From UBA2334 sp964396895 (GTDB lineage: Bacteria; Pseudomonadota; Gammaproteobacteria; Burkholderiales; Burkholderiaceae_C): a DNA stretch of 64,000 nucleotides. The DNA lies in the NCBI GenBank assembly GCA_964396895.1, contig CAYNGJ010000004.1, positions 1 to 64,000 of the forward strand. The letters run 5' to 3'. Below are positions 49,826 to 57,441 of the stretch, piece by piece (position 1 is the stretch's first letter; the number at the start of each line of letters is the position of its first letter). The notes under the pieces are model-generated. The model saw nothing but the letters and a program-made list of their open reading frames with translations. It was not told where the DNA came from and searched no databases. The position numbers and the translations under genes were made by a program.

Positions 49826-51085
49826 ATGTCCACCACTTCACTGCGCTACCCGGCCCATCCCCCATCAACACCCCTGAAGGCCGTGGCCGCACCCGTGGGT
49901 GTGGTCATCGTGGGTGCAGGGCTTGCGGGTCTGACGGCGGCGGAGGCCTTGCGCGCAGCGCAGTTCAACGGGCCAATCACCCTGCTGGGGGACGAGGCCT
50001 GCGGTCCTTACCAGCGCCCGCCTTTGTCCAAAGACTGGCTGCTGGGCGACCTGGCGGCCTCGTCCCTTGCCCTGCGCGACCCGGAAAAGCTGTTGCGTCT
50101 GCAAATTGATATGCGCACCGGTGTGGCAGTTGCCTCGATTGACCGCCAGGCCTGCCACGTGGTGCTGGGCAGCGGCGAGGTGCTCCCTTACGCCGGGCTG
50201 GTGCTTGCCACGGGGTCACGGCCCCGCACACTGGCCTTGCCGGGTGCCAATGCCCCAGGTGTGCTCACCCTTCGCTCACCGGCAGACGCCACCCTGCTGA
50301 GCAAGGGCCTTGCCCGTTGTGCTGCGCAAATGCAGCCATTGGTGGTCATCGGTGGTGGCTTTATCGGGCTGGAGGTGGCGGCGACAGCCCGTTCGATGGG
50401 TGTGGCCGTCACGGTGCTGGAGGCTGCCCCCCGCTTGCTGAGCCGCGCACTGGCCCCGGTGATGTCCGACTGGTTTGCCCACCTGCACCGCAGCCACGGC
50501 GTGCAACTGCTGCTGGGTGCAGCAGCAGAGCAACTGGAGACCGGCCCCGATGGGTGGGTCAGGGGTGTGCGGTTGGCCAGCGGCCAGTTGCTGCCCGCTG
50601 GCCTGGTGTTGGTGGGCGTGGGCACCGTGCCCAACGATGCATTGGCGCAGGCAGCCGGGCTGCCTTGCGACCGCGGCATAGTGGTCGATGCATGCAGCCG
50701 CACTGCCGATCCGCTGATCGTCGCAGCGGGAGATTGCACCGTGCGCAGGCAGCCCGACGGCAGCCTGCTGAGGTTGGAGTCGGTCCAGAACGCCACCGAG
50801 CAGGCCAAGGGCGCCGCTGCCGCACTGCTGGGGCAGAGACGCCCGTTTGGCACCACGCCCTGGTTCTGGAGTGACCAGTACGGACACAAGCTGCAAATGG
50901 TGGGTTTGAGTGCGGGTGCAGACCAGTCAGTGCCCATTGGCGACATGTCCGGGTCGCGTTTTTGCGTCGAGCATTACCGACAAAACCAACTGCTGGCGGT
51001 GGATTGCGTGAACAGCCCCAGGGACTTTCTGGCTGCCCGCAAGCGGATGGACCAGCCGAATGACGTCTTGCCGGTGGGTTCCTGA
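49826..51085 (+). CDS. FAD-dependent ferredoxin/rubredoxin reductase
   Basis: A 419-residue pyridine-nucleotide-disulfide-type flavoprotein of the ferredoxin reductase (BphA4/rubredoxin reductase) group. The FAD motif is VVIVGAGLAGLTAAEALR, followed by PYQRPPLSKDWLLG. The NAD(P) motif is VVIGGGFIGLEVAATARSMG, and the second FAD motif is VAAGDCTVRRQPDG. There are no redox-active cysteine pairs. A rubredoxin gene lies 2 kb downstream in the same block, so it may feed electrons from NADH to rubredoxin. The ATG at 49826 was chosen; an in-frame start 34 codons upstream would cover the operator array. Confidence 0.88.
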   Translation: MSTTSLRYPAHPPSTPLKAVAAPVGVVIVGAGLAGLTAAEALRAAQFNGPITLLGDEACGPYQRPPLSKDWLLGDLAASSLALRDPEKLLRLQIDMRTGVAVASIDRQACHVVLGSGEVLPYAGLVLATGSRPRTLALPGANAPGVLTLRSPADATLLSKGLARCAAQMQPLVVIGGGFIGLEVAATARSMGVAVTVLEAAPRLLSRALAPVMSDWFAHLHRSHGVQLLLGAAAEQLETGPDGWVRGVRLASGQLLPAGLVLVGVGTVPNDALAQAAGLPCDRGIVVDACSRTADPLIVAAGDCTVRRQPDGSLLRLESVQNATEQAKGAAAALLGQRRPFGTTPWFWSDQYGHKLQMVGLSAGADQSVPIGDMSGSRFCVEHYRQNQLLAVDCVNSPRDFLAARKRMDQPNDVLPVGS

Positions 51086-51120
51086 ACGCCACATGAACGC
51101 CGCTTTCAGCCTCTGTTCAA
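51083..51120. promoter_or_regulatory. Operator-like array 2 (four half-sites at 11-bp steps)
   Basis: TGAAC at 51083 and 51094, TTCAG at 51105, TTCAA at 51116, each 11 bases apart, with dyad centre at 51101. The first half-site contains the stop codon of the FAD reductase gene. The array ends 58 bases before the SHP start codon. Confidence 0.65.
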
Positions 51121-51178
51121 GCACGAAATCACACACTTGACCCATTCGCTCAACACCACCCTTTCTGCAGGAGTTTTT

Positions 51179-51670
51179 ATGAACATTTTTACTTCCCCCG
51201 CCGCTCCCCGCACCGCGCACCACACCGCTGCAGGCGGCGCTGCCCGCCCTGCACCTCGCCGCGCCAGCCACCCCCGCCGGTTGCGCGGCATGGCCGCCCT
51301 GGTTGCCGCGCTGCTGGTGGGTGGCCCGGTGCTGGCTGCCGACACCACCCCGGCCGAGCAGCTCAAGCGCTGGACGGTGGAAGCCGGTGCCCCGGCCTCG
51401 GCCGAGCGGGGCAAGGTGTTCTTTAACAGCCGCCACGGTGGCGAGTGGAGCTGTGCCTCTTGCCACAACACGCCGCCCACCACAGAGGGCAAGCACCCCA
51501 ACACCGGCAAGGTCATCCCCACGTTGGCCCCCAGCTTCAACGCCAAAACCTTCACCGACGTGGCCAAGGCAGACAAATGGTTTCGCCGCAACTGCAATGA
51601 CGTGCTCAAACGCGAATGCACCGCCCCCGAAAAGGCCGACGTGATGGCCTACCTGATCAACCTGAAGTAA
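51179..51670 (+). CDS. shp: SHP-type monoheme cytochrome c (DUF1924)
   Basis: A 163-residue exported cytochrome similar to sphaeroides heme protein, a high-spin cytochrome c that binds oxygen and other small ligands. A long signal region ends near residue 54 (GGPVLAAD). The heme motif is CASCH (92-96). The segment KWFRRNCNDVLKREC contains N138, at the place of the asparagine heme ligand of SHP, and C139/C147, matching its disulfide. The mature part has about 110 residues, like SHP. GCAGGAG precedes the ATG. It is followed 14 bases later by the diheme cytochrome, as in the shp-dhc-cytb clusters of Rhodobacter and Shewanella. Confidence 0.9.
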   Translation: MNIFTSPAAPRTAHHTAAGGAARPAPRRASHPRRLRGMAALVAALLVGGPVLAADTTPAEQLKRWTVEAGAPASAERGKVFFNSRHGGEWSCASCHNTPPTTEGKHPNTGKVIPTLAPSFNAKTFTDVAKADKWFRRNCNDVLKRECTAPEKADVMAYLINLK

Positions 51671-51684
51671 CGGAGCGCCCCACC

Positions 51685-52221
51685 ATGCGCACACTGTCTC
51701 ACCACGGCCTGGCCGCCTGGCTGGCCTGCGGCCTGCTGGCCCTGGCCGCGCCCCTGGCAGCCCATGCCGACAGCAACAACCTGCAGCCCCGCAACGAGCT
51801 GAAGGTGTACACCGAAGAATGTGGCTCGTGCCACCTGGCCTACCCGCCAGGCCTGCTGCCCGCTGCCTCATGGAAACGCATGATGGGCACGCTGGATAAC
51901 CACTATGGCGACGACGCCTCGCTGGATGCCGCCACCGTGCAGCAAATCAGCACCTGGCTGCAAACCAACGCAGGCACCTATAAAAAAGTCCGCCGCGACC
52001 CCACTCCTCCGCCAGACGACCGCATCACCCGCAGCGCCTGGTTCGAGCGCGAGCACCGCGACGTGGACACCCCCAAGGTCTGGAAGCACGCGTCCGTCAG
52101 AAGCGCCGCCAACTGCATCGCTTGCCACAGCGCCGCCGACAAGGGCAACTTCGACGAAAGAAGCCTTCGGTTTCCCAAGGGGCTGGATGAACGCTACCGC
52201 ACCGCTTTTCAGGGAGATTGA
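51685..52221 (+). CDS. dhc: Diheme cytochrome c (DHC)
   Basis: A 178-residue periplasmic cytochrome with a signal peptide (about residues 1-28, ending AHA). Two heme motifs are visible: CGSCH (46-50) and CIACH (144-148). The sequence between them includes LAYPPGLLPAASWKRMMGTLDNHYGDDASLD, typical of the DHC family, which passes electrons to SHP. Its stop codon is 2 bases before the ATG of the cytochrome b561 gene. The order shp-dhc-cytb561 is a known arrangement. Confidence 0.9.
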   Translation: MRTLSHHGLAAWLACGLLALAAPLAAHADSNNLQPRNELKVYTEECGSCHLAYPPGLLPAASWKRMMGTLDNHYGDDASLDAATVQQISTWLQTNAGTYKKVRRDPTPPPDDRITRSAWFEREHRDVDTPKVWKHASVRSAANCIACHSAADKGNFDERSLRFPKGLDERYRTAFQGD

Positions 52222-52223
52222 GC

Positions 52224-52964
52224 ATGAACGCATCTGTTGCCACAGGCCTCGGCACCCAGGCCCGCCCCGCCGCCCAGGCAGTGGCTGGCCCCGTGCCGTC
52301 ACGGCGGGTCATTGACGCCGCCACCCGCATGTACCACTGGTTGTTTGCGCTCAGCTTTCTGGGCGCGTACCTCACCGCTGAAGGCGAGCGCTGGCGCATG
52401 CTGCACGTCACGCTGGGCTACACCCTGGCCGGGTTGCTGGTGTTCAGGGTGGTGTATGGGCTGTTTGGCCCCCGGCAGGCCCGACTGTCGGCCCTGTGGG
52501 CCAAGCTGAGCGGTGGGGCCGACTGGCTGCGCAGCGCCTGTCGCGCCCGTGCACTGGCCAGTGTGAACTGGCGGCAGGGCCAGAACCTGCTGATGGCGCT
52601 GGCGGTGGTGTGCATGCTGGTGGCGGTGGTGCCCGTCACGCTCACGGGCTACGCCAGCTTCAACGAGTGGGGCCCCGACGCCCTGACCGACTGGCACGCC
52701 TGGGTGGGCGACGCCTTCTTGTACCTGGTGCTGGCCCATTTGGGCGGCCTGCTGGCCATCAGCCTGTGGCGCCGCAAAAACCTGACCACGCCCATGCTCA
52801 CCGGGCGCACCGAAGGCCGTGGCCCTGACCTGGCCAAACACAACCACACCGCACTGGCTGTGCTGCTGCTGTTGGCTGTGGCGGCTTACATTGCCTGGGA
52901 GTGGAGCCAGTCCCCCAAGGGCCTGATCGACTGGCCCAGCCTGTGGGCACTGTTCAAAAACTGA
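52224..52964 (+). CDS. Cytochrome b561-type membrane protein
   Basis: A 246-residue diheme membrane cytochrome. Four main hydrophobic helices carry candidate heme ligands: H in RMYHWLFALSF, H in MLHVTLGYTLAGLLVFRVVYG, H in TDWHAWVGDAF and H in LVLAHLGGLLAISL. A fifth hydrophobic segment is near the C-terminus. It probably transfers electrons from the quinol pool to DHC. The ATG at 52224 was chosen because AGGGAG lies seven bases before it; a TTG two codons upstream overlaps the dhc stop and is less likely. Confidence 0.9.
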   Translation: MNASVATGLGTQARPAAQAVAGPVPSRRVIDAATRMYHWLFALSFLGAYLTAEGERWRMLHVTLGYTLAGLLVFRVVYGLFGPRQARLSALWAKLSGGADWLRSACRARALASVNWRQGQNLLMALAVVCMLVAVVPVTLTGYASFNEWGPDALTDWHAWVGDAFLYLVLAHLGGLLAISLWRRKNLTTPMLTGRTEGRGPDLAKHNHTALAVLLLLAVAAYIAWEWSQSPKGLIDWPSLWALFKN

Positions 52965-53023
52965 CCGCGTGCTGCGTGGCCAAATCTGAAGTTGAAACCT
53001 GAATTGTTTAAAGAGATAACCCC

Positions 53024-53188
53024 ATGAAAACCTGGATGTGTGTGGTGTGTGGATTCATTTACGACGAGGCAGAAGGCCGCCCCGAAGACGGCATTGCACC
53101 CGGTACCCCCTGGGCCGATGTGCCAGCCAACTGGATGTGCCCCGAGTGCAACGTCGGCAAAGCCCAGTTTGAGATGGTGGAGCTGTGA
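53024..53188 (+). CDS. Rubredoxin (54 residues)
   Basis: A small electron carrier that holds one iron with four cysteines. The motifs are CVVCGFIYD (C6, C9) and NWMCPECNVGK (C39, C42), with the conserved Tyr, Gly and Pro residues (YDEAEGRPEDGIAPGTPW, DVP). GAGAT lies before the ATG. It follows the cytochrome b561 gene by 59 bases and precedes the CDF gene by 43. With the FAD reductase at 49826 it could form a NADH-rubredoxin system for peroxide or oxygen reduction, but the terminal acceptor is not in view. Confidence 0.95.
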   Translation: MKTWMCVVCGFIYDEAEGRPEDGIAPGTPWADVPANWMCPECNVGKAQFEMVEL

Positions 53189-53231
53189 GCCGCTCGCTCG
53201 GCATGTGGCTCCACTGCACGGGGCCAGTGGC

Positions 53232-54140
53232 ATGAGTCGCTTGCCCGCGTTCACGCCCAGGCAGGCCTTGCTGCTTTCGGTTGCCGCTGCGCTGCTGACT
53301 ATTGGCATGAAGTCAGGCGCGTGGTGGCTGACGGGCTCGGTGGGCTACCTGTCTGACGCGCTGGAGTCGCTGGTGAACCTGGCGGGTGCCAGCTTTGCAC
53401 TCTGGATGGTGTCGGTTGCGCAGTCGCCTGCGGATGAGCGGCACCCGTTCGGCCACGGCAAAGCCGAATACTTTTCGGTGGCGTTTGAGGGCGGGCTGAT
53501 TTTTCTGGCATCACTCGCCATTTTGCTGGCCGCAGGGGAGCGCTTGCTCAACCCCCAGCCCCTGGGTGCCTTGGGTGTGGGCACTGGTTTGTCGGTGGCG
53601 GCCAGTCTGATCAACCTGCTGGTGGCCCAGGTGCTGTTTGTGGTGGCGCGCCGCCACACGTCCATGGCATTGGAAGCCGACGCCCGCCACCTGATGACCG
53701 ATGTCTGGACCACCGCCGGTGTCATTTTGGGCGTGGCTGCCGCCAGCCTGACCGGCTGGCTGTGGCTTGACCCGCTGATTGCGTGCCTGGTGGCCTTCAA
53801 CATCCTGCGCGAAGGTGGGAGTCTGGTGCAACGTGCCATTCACGGCCTGCTGGATCAAGCCCTCAGCCCTGACAAGCAGGCGCAGTTGCAACACACCCTT
53901 CAAACCACCACCGCCGCTGCAGGCTGCCAGTGCACCGGCCTGAAAACTCGTGCATCGGGCAGCCAGGCATTTGCCACAGTCAAGCTGCGCGTGCCCGGCC
54001 AGTGGACGGTGCTGCAGGCGCACACACTGGCAGATCAACTGGAGCAAGCCGTGATGACGGCAACCGGTGTGGACCTCACCACCCACATTGAGCCCATGGA
54101 GCCTGATTCGGCCTCGTCGCCAACCTTGGCTGCCCAATGA
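53232..54140 (+). CDS. Cation diffusion facilitator (CDF) transporter
   Basis: A 302-residue inner-membrane metal exporter with six helices and a C-terminal cytoplasmic metal-binding domain. Helix 2 reads YLSDALESLVNLAGASFALWM and helix 5 ALEADARHLMTDVWTTAGVILG. The helix-5 site (H and D) is conserved, while the helix-2 site has E and N where FieF has two Asp, so metal preference may differ from Zn/Fe exporters. DERHPFGHGKAEYFS is the usual CDF loop. The ATG at 53232 was chosen; the same frame stays open back through the rubredoxin gene but that part is a shadow. It overlaps the next gene (ATGA). Confidence 0.9.
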   Translation: MSRLPAFTPRQALLLSVAAALLTIGMKSGAWWLTGSVGYLSDALESLVNLAGASFALWMVSVAQSPADERHPFGHGKAEYFSVAFEGGLIFLASLAILLAAGERLLNPQPLGALGVGTGLSVAASLINLLVAQVLFVVARRHTSMALEADARHLMTDVWTTAGVILGVAAASLTGWLWLDPLIACLVAFNILREGGSLVQRAIHGLLDQALSPDKQAQLQHTLQTTTAAAGCQCTGLKTRASGSQAFATVKLRVPGQWTVLQAHTLADQLEQAVMTATGVDLTTHIEPMEPDSASSPTLAAQ

Positions 54141-54811
54141 GGCCGAACGCCATGGCACACCAAGCCCGATCAGACCGTGTGGCCTGGGCAGGCCGCCAAC
54201 ACCCCATGCGGCGTCACAACTGGTCGATGTTGCAGGGGGAACACCGGGCCGTGCTGCTTGGTGGCGAATTGGTCGGGCGCGTTTCATCCGGGTTGCTGTT
54301 GCTCAGCCATACCGTGCAGGGTCAGCGCGAGCACCAGTTGCTGGTTGGTGCTGGCGACTGGCTGGGTACCGAATGGCTGGGTCAGCCACCCACGCAACTG
54401 AGCATGACTGCGTTCACCGCTGTACGCGCCTCGTGGCGCGTCATCAGGCCAACGGCGTACCCCAGCGTTGTCATTGGTTGCTTGCAGGCCACACTGTCCC
54501 AGCACCAGCGGCGAGCCACAGAACTGTTGGCCTTGCGCACCGGTTCGGCAGACGAGCGGTGCCGCCATTTTCTGCACCTCATGGTGCGGTCCCAACCTGG
54601 TGCTGTGGGGGCTGTGGGGGCTGAGAGGGCTGGCCCTTCGATGGACCTGCCACCGTTGAAGGCCATCGCCCATTTGCTGGATTTGGCTCCTGAAACCGCA
54701 TGCCGCGCGCTGACCCGTGTCCGCAAGGCCATGGGGCAGGCGGCATGTGAAATGTCCAGCCCCGTGGGGGCGACCGAGCGGCTGCAGCCGGGCTATCTGA
54801 ACGGCACCTGA
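54137..54811 (+). CDS. Crp/Fnr-like transcriptional regulator, divergent
   Basis: A 224-residue protein whose N-terminal 130 residues look like a poor cNMP-binding-like domain (LQGEHRAVLLGGELVGRVSSGLLLLSHTV, LLVGAGDWLGTEWLG) and whose C-terminus looks like an HTH (LPPLKAIAHLLDLAPETACRALTRVRKAMG). Between them lies a helix (RRATELLALRTGSADERCRHFLHLM), as in Crp. The match is weaker than for the regulator at 23909. It overlaps the CDF gene (ATGA). Its stop codon lies in operator-like array 3. It may be a cluster-specific regulator. Confidence 0.7.
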   Translation: MRPNAMAHQARSDRVAWAGRQHPMRRHNWSMLQGEHRAVLLGGELVGRVSSGLLLLSHTVQGQREHQLLVGAGDWLGTEWLGQPPTQLSMTAFTAVRASWRVIRPTAYPSVVIGCLQATLSQHQRRATELLALRTGSADERCRHFLHLMVRSQPGAVGAVGAERAGPSMDLPPLKAIAHLLDLAPETACRALTRVRKAMGQAACEMSSPVGATERLQPGYLNGT

Positions 54812-54835
54812 ACGTGCGCTTCAGGTGCCGTTAAG
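54798..54835. promoter_or_regulatory. Operator-like array 3 with perfect 13-bp inverted repeat
   Basis: TGAAC at 54798 and 54809, TTCAG at 54820, TTAAG at 54831, each 11 bases apart, dyad centre 54816. Arms 54800-54812 and 54820-54832 are perfect inverted complements with a 7-base gap, so an RNA hairpin could also form, but there is no T-run. The array overlaps the Crp-like gene's stop codon and lies 101 bases before the DUF5666 start codon. Confidence 0.65.
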
Positions 54836-54936
54836 GGCAAGTTGCACACCATGCACAGGTGGCTTGTTCATTGAAGCTGCCACCCGCAGGGACAGTCTGC
54901 ATGCCCTGCTACCCCATTTTTTAAACCAAGGTACCT

Positions 54937-56385
54937 ATGAAAATCCTGACGCCGTTTCCTGTTCGATTCATGCTTTCCGCCGGTGCGGCGCTTGCCCTGG
55001 CGGCGTGTGGCGGCGGTGGGACCGATCCCGTCCCAGGTCCGGCTCCCATCACACAGCAGCCTGCTGGCGTGGCCGCCACTTACGTGGGGCCCATCAGCGG
55101 TTTCGGGTCGGTAATCGTCAATGGCATGCGGTTTGACACCGTGGGAGCCACGATGGCGGATGACGATGGCCGACCCGTGCGCCTGCAAGATTTGTCGCTG
55201 GGCATGACGGTCAGTGTGGACGGCACCGCCGACGACGCCACTGCCCGTGGCGCTGCCAAATCGCTGGCGCTGCTGCGCGGTACCACCGGGCCCATCACCG
55301 CCCTGGATGCCGTGAGCCAGACCCTCACCGTGCTGGGCATGACGGTCAAGGCCACCCCGGCCACGGCGTACAAAGACGTGGCTGGTTTTGCGTCGCTGAC
55401 CGTGGGCAGCGTGGTGGAGGTGTACGGCGTCGTGCAGTCTGACAACACGGTGTTGGCCACGCTGATTGACAAGGAAGATTCGGCCAGCACCCATCGGCTG
55501 GTGGGCCGCCTGAGTGGATTGAACACAGTGGCCAAGACCTTCCAGGTCGGCTCGCTGCAGGTCAGTTACGGTAGCGCAACGCTGGCAGGTGTGCTGGTTG
55601 ACGGTGCGCTGGTCAACGTCAAGGCTGCACAGGCACCGGCGGGCGGCGTGCTGACTGCGAGCGAGGTGCGGGTGGGTGGCAGCAAGGGCTACAGCACCAC
55701 GGTGGCGGCTGGTTCGTACCTGAAGATCAAGGGCGTGGCAGAGGCGGCACCCGTCAACGGCGTGCTGACCGTGTCGGGCACGCGGGTGAATGTGGCCCAG
55801 GCGGTGTACAAAAACGCGGGCACCATCCGTCCGGGCGATTTTCTGGAAATTAAAGGCGCATGGGATGGCAGCGTGTTGCTGGCCAGCAAGGTGGAGCTGG
55901 AAAACGATGACCGCGACAACGACGGCTACAAAGACAGCAACGAGCTGTATGGCGCAGTCAGCGCCCTTACCGCCGAGGGCTATGTGGTGATGAACGGCGT
56001 GACGGTGGACATCAGCTCGGCGTACTTTGACAAAGGCACCCGTGCCCAGTTGGCGGTTGGCGTGCCGCTGGAGGTCAAGGGCGTGGTGCAAGGCAACCTG
56101 TTCAAGGCCTACAAGGTGGAGTTCAAGTCGGGGTACAGCTCCAACGGCAGCTCCAGCAGCTCCAGCAGCACCGGCTTTGAGTACGAGTCTTACGGCTTTG
56201 TGAGCGACTTTGTGTCGGTGTCCAGTTTCAAGGTCAACGGCATGGCCGTGGATGCCTCGGCCGCCCGATTCGAAGACGGCACCCCCGCCAACCTGGCCAA
56301 CGGCGCGTACCTGGAAGTCAAAGGTGCGCAGAACGCGCAGGGCGTGTTCGTGGCGCGCAAGATTGAGTTCAAACGCTACCGTTGA
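54937..56385 (+). CDS. DUF5666 repeat lipoprotein
   Basis: A 482-residue lipoprotein. The signal peptide ends with the lipobox LAAC (Cys at 24), followed by a Gly/Pro-rich linker. Several beta-rich DUF5666 modules repeat, each with a pattern such as GPISGFGSVIVNGMRFD, GRLSGLNTVAKTFQVGSLQVSYG, GAVSALTAEGYVVMNGVTVDIS and GFVSDFVSVSSFKVNGMAVD, ending in LEVKGA. An acidic loop at 325-336 has the full EF-hand pattern of Ca ligands (D325, D327, D329, G330, D333, E336). A Ser-rich linker lies around 406-414. Function unknown; its promoter region carries operator-like array 3. Confidence 0.88.
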   Translation: MKILTPFPVRFMLSAGAALALAACGGGGTDPVPGPAPITQQPAGVAATYVGPISGFGSVIVNGMRFDTVGATMADDDGRPVRLQDLSLGMTVSVDGTADDATARGAAKSLALLRGTTGPITALDAVSQTLTVLGMTVKATPATAYKDVAGFASLTVGSVVEVYGVVQSDNTVLATLIDKEDSASTHRLVGRLSGLNTVAKTFQVGSLQVSYGSATLAGVLVDGALVNVKAAQAPAGGVLTASEVRVGGSKGYSTTVAAGSYLKIKGVAEAAPVNGVLTVSGTRVNVAQAVYKNAGTIRPGDFLEIKGAWDGSVLLASKVELENDDRDNDGYKDSNELYGAVSALTAEGYVVMNGVTVDISSAYFDKGTRAQLAVGVPLEVKGVVQGNLFKAYKVEFKSGYSSNGSSSSSSSTGFEYESYGFVSDFVSVSSFKVNGMAVDASAARFEDGTPANLANGAYLEVKGAQNAQGVFVARKIEFKRYR

Positions 56386-56724
56386 ACCGAGGTTGCGCTG
56401 CGGGTGAATGTGATGGGCATGGGGCGCACACCCCATGCCCGGAGCCTTGGACCGACATTGCTGTGGCCACGGTGGCGCAAAACCCAGATGTCGGCGAGAA
56501 AAAAAGGGTGACCAGGCCCAGATTTGGGTGCACAAATTTCGCAGCCAGGGCCAGCTTGACTGCTGGACCACACCCGCGAAGACGCGGTGCGCCTGGTGTA
56601 CCTGGAAGCGTTGAGGCCACACGAAAACTTCTACCGTGATTTTTGAAGCAATGACGCATTGGCGGGCCAGACCAGATGGCCCGGCTGGATTTCTGGGGCG
56701 TCCTTGCGTAGGAAAATAGGGACG
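56386..56724. other. 339-base gap with hairpin, no gene seen
   Basis: Between the DUF5666 stop and the phosphoribosyltransferase start. Near the beginning is a perfect 10-bp inverted repeat with a 6-base loop (56415-56424 and 56431-56440; GGGCATGGGG and CCCCATGCCC), without a T-run, so it is only a possible terminator. Short open frames are present on both strands, including a fragment that reads LLDHTREDAVRLVYLEALRP ending at 56646, but none has a start codon with a ribosome site or a recognisable domain. The segment may be a remnant of decayed DNA. Confidence 0.5.
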
Positions 56725-57441
56725 ATGTTCAGCCACGCACAACCGCCGCGTACACCTTGGGGCAACTTTCCCGATGTGCTGATCCACGCCAGCGAGTCGG
56801 CGGTCAAACAGCACCCGGCTTATGGGGCCGCTAAGTCCGGCAATGGCGCTGCTGCCACAGCGTTGGTCAACGCCACAATGAGTGATGCCATGAACCTTGC
56901 TCTCCTGCACTTGCTGCAAGGGCATACCCCGGTGTTGGTCAGCGCGCATGCCTATGAGCGGGAGGGCATTAATGCCATTCCCGAGAGTTTTGCGGTTGAA
57001 ATCAGCAAAGCCTTGGACTGGCCACACGACGTAGGCGTGGCGCAAATGAACGTTGTGGCCCACACCGGTGCAGACGGCTTCGCGCGCATGGCGCGGCAAG
57101 CCGAATTTACCGGCGTTGTTCAGCCCGGTGTTGACTACGTGCTGGTTGATGACTTTGTCGGCATGGGTGGCACGCTTGCGAACCTGAAGGGCTATATTGA
57201 GACAAATGGAGGCCGGGTGCTCGCAGCGGTGTGCTTGACGGGAAAACCCCACTCTTCCAAACTGGCACTTTCGCCCACGCGGCTTGACGAACTGAGGAAA
57301 AAACATGGAGCAGAACTTGAACGCTGGTGGGTGGAGCGATTTGCTCACTCCTTCGACGCGCTTACTGAATCAGAAGCTCGGTACCTCTCCCGAACTGAGG
57401 CGGCTGACACCATCCGAAATCGAATTGCTGCTGCAAAGTAA
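56725..57441 (+). CDS. Phosphoribosyltransferase-domain protein
   Basis: A 238-residue protein with a type-I phosphoribosyltransferase fold. The PRPP-binding signature is YVLVDDFVGMGGTLANLKGY, with the acidic pair D142-D143. NFPDVLIHASESAVKQHP at the N-terminus and FDALTESEARYLSRTEAADTIRNRI at the C-terminus are not found in housekeeping PRTases. I recall similar stand-alone domains in mobile elements and phage polyvalent proteins, but cannot confirm that here. Base composition is somewhat lower in GC than the neighbours, which fits transfer. The ATG at 56725 was chosen over one 66 bases upstream, which lacks conserved sequence. A small ORF overlaps its 3' end. Confidence 0.75.
   Translation: MFSHAQPPRTPWGNFPDVLIHASESAVKQHPAYGAAKSGNGAAATALVNATMSDAMNLALLHLLQGHTPVLVSAHAYEREGINAIPESFAVEISKALDWPHDVGVAQMNVVAHTGADGFARMARQAEFTGVVQPGVDYVLVDDFVGMGGTLANLKGYIETNGGRVLAAVCLTGKPHSSKLALSPTRLDELRKKHGAELERWWVERFAHSFDALTESEARYLSRTEAADTIRNRIAAAK

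Noticed and set aside
51083..51120. Array 2 as an FNR or Crp box
   Set aside because: FNR sites are TTGAT-N4-ATCAA and Crp sites TGTGA-N6-TCACA; the spacing and four-part structure fit neither.
53040..53231. N-terminal extension of the CDF protein through the rubredoxin gene
   Set aside because: The rubredoxin frame has four perfectly placed cysteines; the other frame over the same bases has no conserved residue, and CDF proteins start at the chosen ATG.
56415..56440. Perfect hairpin after DUF5666 as a Rho-independent terminator
   Set aside because: The stem is perfect but no T-run follows on either strand, so it was not called as a terminator, only described in the gap entry.
56369..56659. 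A 96-codon minus-strand open frame in the 56.4 kb gap
   Set aside because: No domain, no ribosome site, overlaps the DUF5666 end; not distinguishable from chance.
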